A DNA stretch of 64,000 nt, taken from the NCBI GenBank assembly GCA_900708905.1, contig CAADRB010000034.1, positions 1 through 64,000 of the forward strand, given 5' to 3'. Shown piece by piece: positions 25,200-58,617 of this stretch (position 1 is its first letter; every line of letters begins with the position of its first letter). Origin of the DNA: Hymenolepis diminuta (lineage: Eukaryota; Platyhelminthes; Cestoda; Cyclophyllidea; Hymenolepididae). The notes beneath the pieces are model-generated. The model did not search any database and was not told the origin of the DNA. It worked only from the letters and a program-made list of their open reading frames with translations. The translations under genes were made by a program, and so were the position numbers.

Positions 25200-25966
25200 C
25201 CCAGATTCTACCATTAGTTAGTAGTAGTTGGAGAGGGTAATATTATGGAGGTTTGCAGCCACTTTTGAGAAATATTCAATCTTACTTGACTTGAGATTTA
25301 AAAGGAGTAGTGGAAGGTTTCTGAATATTTCTAGCTTTGTGACTCTTATGGTGATTATGACTTAATTATTACTTGAGTTACAAAAAACTTCCAGAATCCA
25401 GTCCCTCTAATAGGTCTTGTTCATCAAATGTCCTGAGGATAATATTCTCCACCGCCTCAGTGATTGTGGTTAATTTTGAAATGTCCCAGTTGCATTGACC
25501 AGTCATTAATTCTTGATCATTTTCGGACTGGAAGGTGGTTAGATCCAATTCCCAAACTCAATTAGGTTTTGATGAATCACCCAAATTGCCTTTTTGTCTA
25601 TATTCTCAACGAGGTGGTCCGTTAAATTTTTACAAAACTGTCAGACGAGCCGTTGCTAGGCTTGGAGACTTAATCATGAGCTTTGTGTCTAATCCACTCA
25701 AATAGGTCATGAAAATGTCATGCGAAGATGGGGTGGGGAGGCCGACAAATAGTTCTATCAATCTAGTGCTAGAGGTTATTTTAGGTGATACAGTTAATCG
25801 ATATTTTAGTCTCGTCGTTACAAAAGGGGGAGTTAGGAAGTAAGACAGTCAAATGAACGACTTGGGGGTGTTTTGAATGTGTGTGTGCTGTTGAAGTTAA
25901 TGCGTGGACGGGGGGGAGGGTTAAAAACGCACAGATAGGTAGGTCGGACAGTCTCATCATATTTTT

Positions 25967-27277
25967 TTGCATTCAAGAATAAAAGTGCATTGCAACCAGA
26001 GCATTCCAATGGCTACTAGCCATCTCTATCGTTTGAATGTCTTTATGGAGCAGTTAACGTGCCTGATTCGCCGTCTGAGTGAAGCCAACATTGATCTCTG
26101 CGTCTTTTGCCGAAACAACAATGAGACCTTTGAGACGTATACCAGCCACAAGGTGAGTATTTACTGATAAAGTTAATTCAGATGTTCAATCATAACTGGG
26201 TAGTCTTCAGAGCTTTAAGGGAAGGATGAGAAAATGAATTCCGTTTTTAGATAAATATATGTGCTTTGTCCGTCTACGGTAGACATCACCACAAAACTTG
26301 CAGTTAGCGTCAGCATTGGGGACGATATTCTCATACATATCACCATATCAACATCTTGGTTTTTTTAAAACTTCGAGCATCCAGAAATTGGACGCGAGTA
26401 GTCCTTGTTATTCATTAAGCTTGTGAAAAAGTGATCTTGTCGATGGTGCAAAAGCATTACTTTTACTCGAATATTCGCATGAAGTTGACAGCGTTGCATT
26501 TCACTATCCTTTTACGAATTCCTTGTATGCGTGCATTTTATATTTTCAGGGACAGAAATCGGCTTTTATGAATGTCAAACTTTCCTCGTTCCTTCACTGA
26601 TTTATTTTAGTCATAGTGTTGTAATGCTTTTTAGTTCTCTTTGGAACATGGTGACTTGAAAGAAGTTTCAACGTAAGGGAATCATGGGGACTATTAATAA
26701 CACCTGAAACTTGATGGTGAGGCTTGACAGTCTAATTTTCCAGAGAAATACACTAAATAAGTTCTTCATACATCATGATTCTGCAAGAGTGCAATATTCT
26801 TAGTCCTCCAAGCCTTTAGTTATCGGATAGCCTCGTTGCTATTGCGGAAATGCCGTAATTGAGTATTGAATTCACGGGAACTCCCATTGTCCCTTGCCTC
26901 TATTTTGTGTGATTATTTTGTATTCATTCTTAAACGCCCTCTCCCATTTATGAGGCCCAGATTCCCAATTCTCATAGGTTGCTTCTTATTCATTTTAGGT
27001 CAAGGACAGATCAGGACGCGTGGTCTGTCCTATTTTGCGCCGTTTTGTTTGTCCGTTTTGTTCAGCCACCGGCGATTTTGCACATACAATTCGCTATTGT
27101 CCGTATTTCTCCCGTAGGAATGCAACAGATTTGTCGTCCACATTGACCTCGCTGCGTACAACTAGTCTGTTTAACAACTCTGCATTATCCCTTCAAACCG
27201 ATGTTGGTGTAGAGAGAAATAGGTTATTGGACCAGTTATGGAAGAGCAAATGCCAAAGTATATCATCATTTGATTAA
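25967..27277 (+). CDS. nanos: Nanos zinc-finger protein, core exons (right copy)
   Basis: Nanos is an RNA-binding translational repressor that acts with Pumilio and the CCR4-NOT deadenylase in germline and stem cells. Exon 25967-26152 ends with CVFCRNNNE and YTSHK before GTGAGT. Exon 26999-27277 continues in phase as [19 protein letters not shown], then [10 protein letters not shown] and RYCP, ending in TAA. The two CCHC fingers use C45, C48, H61, C72 and C80, C83, H91, C96 when counted from the ATG at 25967. All eight zinc ligands are present. From that ATG the protein is 154 residues. Longer forms are likely, because candidate upstream exons lie at 24.2-24.7 kb and could splice in just before or after this ATG. 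The 846-nt intron contains nothing recognised. Confidence 0.93.
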
Positions 27278-27491
27278 ATATGATTCGATCGCTGAAGTGT
27301 ACGCTGCATTTACATAATTCCTCTATTTCATATCTCATCCCGTTTTGCTATGCCATTTTTTCTACGCTAAATGTATTTTTTTATACGATTTTTTCGACTA
27401 ACTTTGGTGTTACAGTTTTTGGCTATGAGGAGAATTTAATAGAGAAGCAGGCCTTTGTGGTAATTTCATACGTATTAATAGATATTATATA

Positions 27492-28165
27492 ATGAGGAGT
27501 TATCCATACAGGGCTAACAGGTTGAGGAGTATATTGTAAGTAGATGTTTTCTCATTTTTTCTCCAGAAGTGAGTGCTAGGGAACGAAGTCGACCTTTGTC
27601 CTTTCATGCATTACTAAAGCACTCAAGCCGTTTTAGAAAAAGCTTATTTTGGATAGAGTTACAGCTTTAGTGCATATCTGATGGGAGACTGGGGTGTCAC
27701 CTTGCCCTTTATTAATCAAGTTTAACCGGCACGTCTCACTATCCCATTCGTTAGGTGTGAGGCCTTTGACGAACTGGGTATCCAGAGCACTACAGGCAAA
27801 TGGTGGTGTGATAAAAACGAACTGTTAAGTTGTTTTACGGTAAGCGTTCTTTCGTCTCGTATAATAGACGGTATGATCCAGATACCTCTTGGAGATGTGA
27901 AATTCTCGGTGTCACATGCAGTGGTCAATTTTGTTAATATTTTCTGGACTTATAATTCTCATCTATATTTTCTAAACATTTCCTACTGTTTGGTTCGACA
28001 TTTGGTATTCCTCTGTATCTTCAAAATCTGTGTGATCAAGGTAGCCTGAACTTCGCCAAATCGGGTCAATTGATTAAGTTTGACCTGACTGGGCAGCCGC
28101 CTGCAATCAGTCTGACTCAACTAGGTTGTCTTCAGCGATATGCTACGCGTATGAATTCTCTGTAA
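27492..28165 (+). CDS. Probable small five-exon gene between nanos and LARS2, function unknown
   Basis: No long frame is open here, but GT-AG splicing gives a phase-consistent model: 27492-27535, 27665-27719, 27762-27839, 27882-27910 and 28045-28165. That is 327 nt, or 108 residues plus TAA. Peptide pieces are MRSYPYRANRLRSI, MGDWGVTLPFINQ, FDELGIQSTTGKWWCDKN, IPLGDVKF and AKSGQLIKFDLTGQPP. Two introns would be 42 nt. The donors GTTTAA and GTGTCA are weak and the last exon could splice on at 28162, so details may be wrong. It starts 214 bp after the nanos stop. I do not recognise the family. Confidence 0.42.
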
Positions 28166-28917
28166 ACCCACGCAACATCCGCGGCATCTACTACGTCCGA
28201 CTCCCGTTGCATCGGTTGCTACAGCCTCGGTAACTACCGTGCTCATCAAATTTTCGGACCATTCTCTCTTTGATCTGATCTCTTCTCCCCTCTAAGATTT
28301 CTGTTAATAAACCAAATTGGTTGCAACATCCTCTTTTTCATTTGTCGCAGTGAAAACTGCTAGAATATGGGATCCTAGCTTGTGGAATGGCTAGAAAAGA
28401 GATAAAAAAGTACCTAACCTCTCATCCTCTTGAGAAGTTTTATTGGTTGGTCAAGCCCTCATATTCACCGGGTTTTGGTCTGACCTGCGAAGAATGGTGG
28501 TTTTAATGACTGAATTGAACTTAAAATGCTTCATGTAGAAAGTTTTCTGGTTCAGTGAGAGCGAATATACGTGAAATTCCCTCTTAAAATGAATACAGAT
28601 GATAAAGATTAACTAAAATTGAAAAAGCATAGCTAGAAATATAGAGAATCAAACAATAAAATTTTATTGAATGAAATGACTTTGAAAAGTGGAGTGATAT
28701 TATTAATTCTAGGTTAGATTTGTTAATATTTGCTGAATAAAATGTGCATTATATGCCCAGATTGTATTAACCAATGAATGTTAAATTGGTAGTATTAGCC
28801 TGCAAAAGCATGCTTTTTAGGAATATTTCTCATTTAATAAAAAAGTACAATTATTTGTATTTTTCAGTAAACGCGAAGCCATTTTGGGTAGATTCTTTTT
28901 CGATAATAATAGTCTAG
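28166..28917 (+). other. Region upstream of LARS2; expected to hold its first exon
   Basis: The stretch 28166-28310 is less AT-rich than its surroundings and open in more than one frame. One frame reads PTQHPRHLLRPTPVASVATA, basic and hydroxylated like a mitochondrial targeting peptide, but no ATG was found in that frame. An ATG at 28387 opens 39 codons (MARKEIKKYL...). Neither could be joined confidently to 28918. The mirror is 14163-14914. Confidence 0.4.
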
Positions 28918-50463
<21,546 letters not shown>

Positions 50464-53139
50464 TGGAGCAAGAAGGTGTAAAAAGTGCATCCAAATGGCC
50501 TACTGCCTCTTGTATAGCTTGGTCGAAATCCTTTTACTACGACGTAGAATATATACAAATTGCATTTGTAAAGTGTCGTTGTATTCATAACTAGGGTCGC
50601 GTACTTGTTATTTATTTTTTTAAATGACAACACATTTTGAAATTTTTTGTTGGTTAGCTTGAAGAATGACTCTACGCGTTTACAAAAATTATCATATAGT
50701 CACATTCTTTATGATAATAGGATGATTTTTCGCCTTTATGTCCCTGTGACTCAAATCCCTACCTGCCATGTCTAGACGAGTTTAGTGATGTTCCTTTTTT
50801 CTATAACTCTTCCTTTTCATTTAAGGGTACACCGCATTCAGCCTCATGTACGTAATTGCTCAAGTGACTCATATAAGCTGTCTTCGTATTTCCACTCATA
50901 TACACACATAGGTGCGGCCACACGCTTGTTATTTATTTGCTCGTACGCTTCCCTCACCTCTCATCTCCCTCTTACTCTCAATCCCTCATCGTAGTTTATT
51001 CAATACACTCTGGCTTACACAACTCTTTGTGTTCTACTTTGTGGAATTATTTTTGTTGTTGCTGCAAGCTATAACCTTAACTTCACAATCTAGTTCATTA
51101 TTTCCCCCAATTTGTGACCCTATGAACATTCAAACTTCTGCACAATAATAGATCTCCAAGCTTGTTTGTTTAACTAATTTAAAAACAAAAGGATTACGCT
51201 AAGACGAATGTTGCTTAGGGACTGTGCGCTCGTTGCTTGATGAATTGAGAATTAACCTAACCAGGAATAAAGGAATTAAAATTTTCCGTTTCCCTATTCC
51301 CACATATTTTTGGGCATATGGGCAAGGAGATTTGTGTTAACACCGTTAAATGTTGTTTATCTTCAGTATCTTTTCAAATGTACCCGAGTTATACGCTATT
51401 TTAGGAATCGAGCTACTCTTTGAATCTCAATTGGAATCTCTTTTAATTCAAACCCAAAGCTCTCTTGATTTTAATCTTAACTATTGGAAGTAGGTTAAAA
51501 TTACAAATAGGTCAGTTTGACAGTTTTAAATGGTTAGCAGTTAATTTGACACTAGTTGGAAGACTCTATTTTTAACGTCCTTGAAAACATCTTATTTTTG
51601 TCTTAGCAAGAGATAAATTTGACACATATTTAAGTGTAGGAAAATGGAGCAGTTAAATGGTATTATTGGGCAGGAAGATGAATAAAGTCCTTTATTTAAC
51701 TCATTGTCTTTGTTTACTATCTATTGCTATTGATTACATTAACACTTCTAAATAGTTCTAAAGCTTTTTATTCGGTTTATCATCTGAATTTAAAAAAATT
51801 GTTTTCACGTGAATTAGTCAGCTCTTCATTTTACTGCGCAACTAGTGACCTGATTATCTCTTCCTATTAAAAATCCAGTTTGTTAACGGACTACTAGCGA
51901 CTAGGGCTCAGCTGAGTCATTATTGATCAACTTTGGAAATACGCCTCAGTCGTTTGTGGTGTCAGTACACCGCTAGTTAGCTGATTAATGACAATCTTGA
52001 ATACCATTGATTAGATCTACGAAAATTCCCGTTAGCTGAGGCGCAATTAATTTATTTAAAAGGGTTTCATAGTGCAAGAGAAATTGGATTGAATTTTTCA
52101 AAAAAGCCCGGTTAGCAATTCTATCTTGATTTTGATTAAACTACATTATCATACAAATAAACTCGTTTCAAACGTACACTCGGAAACATTTCTGAAAAAC
52201 CTCATTTTAGCAGTTTGGACAGATATTTATGGTTTAACACAGATTTTTTCTGTAAGTATCCAGGCGGAATTCTTGTGAATATTTGAAAATGTCATTATTA
52301 TTATGGAGGATAGTCTGAACTTTCTTTAAATGACTGCTAAAATCTGTTAGCAGTTTTGGATTTTTTAATACTTTTTTAAAGGGAAATGATGACAATTAGG
52401 TAAATGATTTACCCAGAAATGTGAAAATTACGATATGTTTTAATTGATGAATAATACCTTTTAAAATTCAGTTGAGAAAATATTTATTTCTCTAGTCAAC
52501 GTTATTCGGTATATATATATTATATTTTTTGAAATTTAATTTTTTTTGTGCTTGCTATAAAGTAAAGTGAAGCCCAGTGTAATGTATTATTAACCTAATT
52601 AACTAATTTATTAACCACACCATATCATATTTATTGATTTAAATAAAAGTCTATTCATTACAATTGAATTGGGTTTGGCTGAAGAAGATTATACTGTGGC
52701 AGAATATAGGTGGTCAGACGATGAACCAATCAATGAATGACGAGTGATCTCGTCATGTCATGACCTATCGTTGATTATGATATGGAAGTGCAGTGACGAT
52801 GCCACGTCATTGACACTGCAGTTACTGCGTACGGTAATGCATTTCTTCACCTTCCTTTCGGAGCTCAATCCCCATATCGAAATATCTGAAGAGAAATGGG
52901 CGTAAAAATTGTTGCAAGGTATGGTCAAGAGTGTTCTTTTTTTAGACGTGTAACAAGTCAAATTTTCCGCCTAGTACGCCACTTATTTTTAACCGAATTA
53001 TTATACTTATAGAATCCTTTGGCACAACTTAACCTTATAATTAAGTATAATAATTATAATTAAGAATATCTGCGTTACAACTTCGCAATGAACCACTGTA
53101 TGTCTGGGTTGATCTGTGTGCAGTCTAGTGCTTTCCTAT

Positions 53140-53400
53140 TTACTGTTGAAGTTGCTAGCTTAGCTTACCACCGATTCCTCAATGCTATGTGCTTGGTAGT
53201 TTATGATAGCTAACTCATTATCTTCTTTGTTCGCTTGGCATTTTCTGCCTACTGGTATCAGATACACACATGTGGAAACGCGTTCTTACATTTTAACCGA
53301 TTTAGATTGCTGATAAAGTGAGTCAATGGATACTTTCAATGTCGTAATTTCATTGCGAATTTTTTTTTACTATACCACGGTGATAACAGCTGAATTGCCT
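53140..53400 (+). repeat. Repeat family B, third copy
   Basis: GTTGCTAGCTTAGCTTACCA and CACGGTGATA match the start and end landmarks of the right-arm pair. The middle is strongly diverged. Confidence 0.45.
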
Positions 53401-54194
53401 CTGAAAAGCCACCACTTCTCGTCGTGGTTTATTCGTTTTGTGTCATATACGTGCAGACTTAATGAGCATACTTCTCAAGATATCAGATAAAGTAACGTTT
53501 AGGGAAACTTTGTAAGAGAAATCTTGGCCACTATATTGTAACGTAGGTTCCTAAAAATATCAGAAGATGGATTCTACTGATCAAGCTATCAACGATAAGT
53601 CACAAAAAATTACTTTATTTGGCGGCTTATTGGCTTCCGTGCCCAAATTTTAAAAGTCGATTTTATTGAATCGGTGTAATACGTTGAAGAAAACTGACTA
53701 TGGATTTTACTCGGCCAATTCGGCTAGTTTTCCCACACTTTATTTTTGTGGGGTTTTGCTAACTGTGTTAAAGTAATTTCTGATTGATTTGCTACGTTCA
53801 CTCGTGTGCCTGAATGTGTTCTTTGTGTTCGTAACTTTTGTGTCATCCATCCCATTTTTGCTAATAATTGTACCCCTCAGTCGTATTCATGCGTCCCTGT
53901 CCTGTTGTATATTGAACTTCTCCTTTTTTCTTATTCATAATACAGCAGCATAATATACTGATAATTAGCATCCCAACTTTCTGCATTTGATTTATTTACT
54001 AAAGAGAATATGACTCTTCACTACGTCAGCAAAATTCGTTGAACACTAATATATGGCTTCACACGAGCAGTTTTTCTACATGACAGTTAATTTTCATATT
54101 TTTTTGCATTTAGCATTCCGTTTTTGAAATATCAATTTTTCATATTTACAATGGATATCTCTATACTCGCATATAATAATATATTACTATTATT

Positions 54195-54590
54195 ACTCAC
54201 AGTAATACATAATGTTGCAATTTTTACTGTGGGAAGTGCCTGTAATCAGTTGACATAGGGTCGAATGAATGATAAGGGGCAGGGATCGAAATAATGCTGA
54301 GACTAGTCAAGATATCAAGGAGTCCTAGATTTTCAGGTGGATCTGGGTTGCATATTATATGCTTTTTGGCTGACGAACATCCCAAATTCCCTAATTTGTC
54401 GCTTGGATTGGAGCAAATTCTTGTCTGTGATGTCCAGTGCTTATTGGCCGTTCGTTTAAATGTGAGGATCGGTCTTGCCACTTTAGTTTATCTTTTTCTT
54501 CTAGAGGTTGGGGGGGTTAAAATGATCTTGTATGGTAATAAACAGCTTATACTGTCTTAACTTAGCAGAGTCGAGATAGCTAAATATATA
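54195..54590 (+). repeat. Repeat family A copy, downstream of LARS2
   Basis: Diverged copy with GTGGGAAGTGCCTGTAATCA, TGTCCAGTGCTTATTGGCCG and AACTTAGCAGAGTCGAGATA. It is preceded by CAGTAATACA, as is the next copy. Confidence 0.65.
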
Positions 54591-55059
54591 ATAAATACAA
54601 TTTTACTCATTTATAAGTAGGGTCAACTTGAATTACTTTTTTAGTCAAAAGGTTAAACAAATTCCTCAGAGATGTTAAGTAGCCGAGGCAATTCTTATCT
54701 TGCTCGCATATCGACGTCAACATAGTTTAGTTGCCGACATAAATTTGATTTTTTTAAACTAGAAAGTTTTGATGAATATATGCCTTTTTAAATGAGTCTC
54801 TGTTAAGAACACCTACAATTACACTTTAGAGCCGATTTATTGATATCCGAAATCGAATAATTAAAATAAGTACCAATTTTAAGGAACTCTACGATCTTCA
54901 AAATGGATCTTATTTAATTAATAAGGTACTTGCTCGACTTCATTTCACTAAAACCTTTTACAAAATTAATTATTTTGTGAATATTTATCCTTTATGTTAT
55001 GACTTGTTTGTTTAAACTCCGTAAGTTAGCGCCAAATACCGTAATTTGTACAATTATTA

Positions 55060-55460
55060 CCTACAGTAATACAAAAAATTCAAAATTTTAATTGAGTGAA
55101 ACGGCTGGAACTTGCTAATAAAAAGTCCAACCAATGATGAGTGGGAGTGCTGAAGGCAACGCGAAGGTATCAAAGAATCTTTCTTCATTTGATTTTTTGA
55201 AATTGGGTTATACAATATTTACTGAATAGATAATTCACGTTTCAAATTTCATAATCTGTTCCCTGAATTGTATACGATATCCAGCGCTTGTTGGCCGGGT
55301 TTTACTCATATTGGGTTGTCTTTCCGCTTCACAGAATTTTTCAGATTGAGGCAATAAAATGATCTTACGTGATATTTAGGAGCTTAGAGTCAACGGAGAC
55401 GAGACGAGATGGCTAAAAATTTTATGTTGGCAGAGGTCCTTAAGTTGTGTTCACTCTAGG
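55060..55460 (+). repeat. Repeat family A copy, downstream of LARS2
   Basis: Diverged copy with GGTTATACAATATTTACTGA, ATCCAGCGCTTGTTGGCCGG and TTAAGTTGTGTTCACTC. The last of these matches the end of the 2.2-kb copy. Confidence 0.7.
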
Positions 55461-56630
55461 TAAACTTGAAGTCGTGAAATTTCATTTGAAAGCTGACTTG
55501 AGTCGGCAATAGCAATACGTTTTTACTTTGCTGAAATTTTTATAAATTATGTCTAACTTCATATATTGAGATGTGATGTTATTAATTTCGGCTAAGCAAA
55601 AAAGTACTATTTCTATCCTGAAAAACATTGTGGGTATTTGCATTGCTTTATATTCGTATACTTCAAATTTTAGCATTTGCCACTTGAGTTACTAAAAAAA
55701 TTCACATCACCTTGTCCAAATCTTACTGAGCCATTGCTTAATTTGTTTAGTATCCTTTTTCAGCGCATTTCAGTAATTTTTACCTGACGATCAAGGTAGT
55801 GGGAGAATAAGAGTTAGCACTATTTATCACAGCTGAACTCGCATCAGAAGATATGTGACGATATTTTTTGCATTTAACCACCTTCCTATTTATTCACATG
55901 CGTAAATCATCAAACTATTCTTGTGCTCTAGTTTTTCATGTTTTGTGCAGTATTTTGACTTATTGACACGATATTTTTTCTGAGTTTGTGGAGTTATCTG
56001 TTCCCCAAGTTTTGATTTGCTAATAAACGCTCCAGGGAAAAAGTACAGAAAACTTATCTGTAAGGAAGTGGAAAAAAAACAGGTGAAAAAATTTATGTAT
56101 TTGCACAGAGTAAACATCAGCTATCATTCATAATTTTACCATTGTGTCGAACGAATTATGGATAGGATTTACATATTTTGTTCAATAGAACATGATCTTT
56201 CTATGATCATACCAAAGTTTGACAAGAAAATCCATAGCTTTCAATATTCTATTTATTGTGAGAGAAAAGGTGGAATGTGAAGTCTTAGTCGTAAAGTGTA
56301 AAGAGCTCAGTATGTTGTTGATCCTTTTGTTAATCTGGACTCGAGATGTTTTGGAGAATTAGGTTGATTTGGGCCCTGCAAATGAATGAAAATGTGTTTT
56401 TTATGAACAAATATGTACTCTAGTGGTCTTTTCAATTCAAACTTAAACACACAGTTCTTTGTTCCAAAGGAAAAGTAAGCATGCACAAGGGAGCATCTCC
56501 CATAGTTGTTTTTCACCAAAAATGCATTAGATTGACAGCTCAGAGATTCTTTACGATTATCTCTACAAAGTATAATATTCTAATAAGTTCAATGTCTAGA
56601 TTCGAAGTATCTGGTCAATCATCCCTCTAG

Positions 56631-56705
56631 GTTATTACCACCACCACCACTACCACAACGGAATTTGTTGAGAAGAACCCGAAGCCACGAGAGAGAGAGA
56701 TATAG
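56631..56705 (+). CDS. Possible threonine-rich terminal exon
   Basis: A CCCTCTAG acceptor precedes an open frame reading VITTTTTTTTEFVEKNPKPR, ending in TAG at 56703. It could be the last exon of an unseen gene, or chance from an ACC microsatellite beside a GA run. No partner exon was found. Confidence 0.18.
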   Translation, partial: VITTTTTTTTEFVEKNPKPREREI

Positions 56706-58091
56706 TGGGGACAAAGAGTTGTTAGTTTGATCGGAGTATGCGTGTAATGAGAAAAAATTCTATTGTTTTTGAAACGGGATTAACACAGAGAGAAGGGCCA
56801 CTGTCCGTACTGCAGAGGAGAAGAAACACGTGCACTAAAAGAAGTTCCAAGTTTAGAATAGCTTATAGCTCATTCAATTAGCTTTCACACCGGAATAACA
56901 TACCGGAAATTAAAACTGAAGTGATTGTAAAAATTCTGGGTGAATCATTAAATCAGCTAACAACAATATTTAAAGCAACGTATAATAAATAGTCTACTTC
57001 GCGACTGGATATTCCATTGTAAACGATTGATATTCCACAGGCAGATATAGGCATGTTTAATTGAGTGCTGTTACCCTATTCTTAATTTTCCACGAATATT
57101 TGATGGATCTTATTAAAATGTTTCTTATAAGACGTGCTTCTCTGGTTAACTGCTCATTTTGCACATTATTTGGCCGCATTTTGTCCATAAATTTCGTCAG
57201 AAAATTTTCGCAATATGTATTTTATCAATAACAAGAGAATAAAACTTTGTCTTTGTCAAATACTGTATCTAAAACCAAAGGGGACTGGTATGTAAAATTT
57301 AAGAAGTCAGTTTAATTTGATATTCGAAATGTAAGTTTAAAATTAATTAAATCGGCGCCTTCGGTCCGCTTTTTATTTCAACTTTATTCCGCTGGCAATA
57401 TGGACTGCTTATTAATAAGGGGAAGAAAAAATTCTTGAAACCTGGCGGATAGATTTAGTAACCATTTTAATTATCGAATAAATAAATTGAATAACGAAAA
57501 TCACTGCTATAACATTATTATTCTATAATAAGTAACTTTAGCAAGGAATCAAATATTTAATTTCACTTTAATGATTTTGTTATCACATTTCAGATTGAAA
57601 GTGAAAATAGGGTACGTAAAACTATTATTTATTTAATTTTTTTAAGAATGATTTAACAACTCATTAATATTACTTTAACAATTTAGCGAAATCGAATGGA
57701 CGAATTTTGTAAACTTTATCAGAAGGGGAAATTATGTACAAAGTGTTAAATTTATGCCACAATTAAATTTCTATTGAAAAGAAACTTTGAAACTGTACAG
57801 TCATCTCATACCCACTCGAAATAAACAACAGACAGATACTTGTTTATTTAAATCTATAAATTTTAAAAATTACATAAGGAAATAAAAATAAAAGTCCCCT
57901 ATATGAAAAGTTTAAACAAAGGAATAGTATTATTAATGAAATTTATTTTCATTAATAATAAAAATACCAAGAACCTTTATTACATTTAGGAAATCGAAAT
58001 TTTACTTTAATTTGTGATTTTATTTTCCAGTTTTTTTATAATCAATATTGAGGACGTTTAATAAATTCTAAATCCACGAGTCAGCTCAGAC

Positions 58092-58364
58092 ATGGCTGAC
58101 ACAGATGACATTGGGCACTCATACAAGCAGCAATCAAGCAGTCCCATGCCCTCGGCCAATCAGTGTTCTGATCGTACACATACGTTAGCGCTGCAGTTTA
58201 CGCGCCAAACACAAACTCTCAACGGCCCGCGAAGCTCGCATCATCTGCTGCGACGGCAGACAAATTGCTCAAACTTCAATGTCCCGCCGCCGAGTGGGCC
58301 CCCTGGTGCTGACACTTCTATTGGCATTGGCAGCACTGCCATGGGTCATGGGCCAGCACCATGA
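58092..58364 (+). CDS. Upstream 90-codon frame overlapping the signal-peptide frame
   Basis: An ATG at 58092 opens a frame beginning MADTDDIGHSYKQQSSSP, rich in Ser, Gln, Pro and Thr, ending in TGA at 58362. It overlaps the first 86 nt of the MSRRR frame in another phase. It could be a regulatory upstream frame, the true N-terminus of a differently spliced product, or a GC-driven shadow. I cannot choose from sequence alone. Confidence 0.3.
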   Translation: MADTDDIGHSYKQQSSSPMPSANQCSDRTHTLALQFTRQTQTLNGPRSSHHLLRRQTNCSNFNVPPPSGPPGADTSIGIGSTAMGHGPAP

Positions 58365-58612
58365 AATGGTGACCTCCCGACCACCAGGAAGTAAAAATAA
58401 ATGCCTTCCAGGTTGGCTTCCGATTCTTTTTGGATGTGTTTTTCTCTTTGCCACTTGGATGGCCAATTGCACGCTATTGGGAGGTGTCTTTCAAGTGATG
58501 GCGAATCCAGGAACTGTGAGAGTTGCTTACTACTTCGTCGGATCTCAGACTATCGCTTCACTCATCTATGCGACGCTCAATCTTCCTCCTGGATTGCTTA
58601 TTCTTCTCTTCG
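58279..58612 (+). CDS. First exon of an unknown secreted or membrane protein
   Basis: The frame begins MSRRRVGPLVLTLLLALAAL, a textbook signal peptide with a likely cleavage after VMG. A polar stretch with one cysteine (GSKNKCLPGW) follows, then two hydrophobic segments (PILFGCVFLFATWMANC and SQTIASLIYATLNLPPG) that could span a membrane. The exon is less AT-rich than its surroundings. A GT at 58613 in TTCGGTTAGG is a plausible donor; otherwise the frame stops at 58615-58617 after 112 codons. No following exon was recognised before 64000. The family is not recognised; a multipass transporter or channel subunit is possible but is a guess. The in-frame stop 90 nt upstream supports this start. 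Confidence 0.6.
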
Positions 58613-58617
58613 GTTAG

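Larger units (their letters stand above)
50464..58091. other. Gene-poor region downstream of LARS2
   Basis: This includes the LARS2 3' untranslated region, with a candidate AATAAA at 51266, two complete family A repeats, a family B copy and a possible repeat at 52640-52850. One possible exon lies at 56631-56705. No other coding was recognised. Confidence 0.65.

Noticed and set aside
50785..51148. Overlapping 69- and 78-codon hydrophobic frames after LARS2
   Set aside because: Pyrimidine-rich 3' flanking sequence gives Leu/Ser/Phe-rich frames; no splice or motif support.
54224..54560. 85- and 88-codon frames on opposite strands
   Set aside because: Both fall inside a family A repeat copy and are not conserved as frames in other copies.
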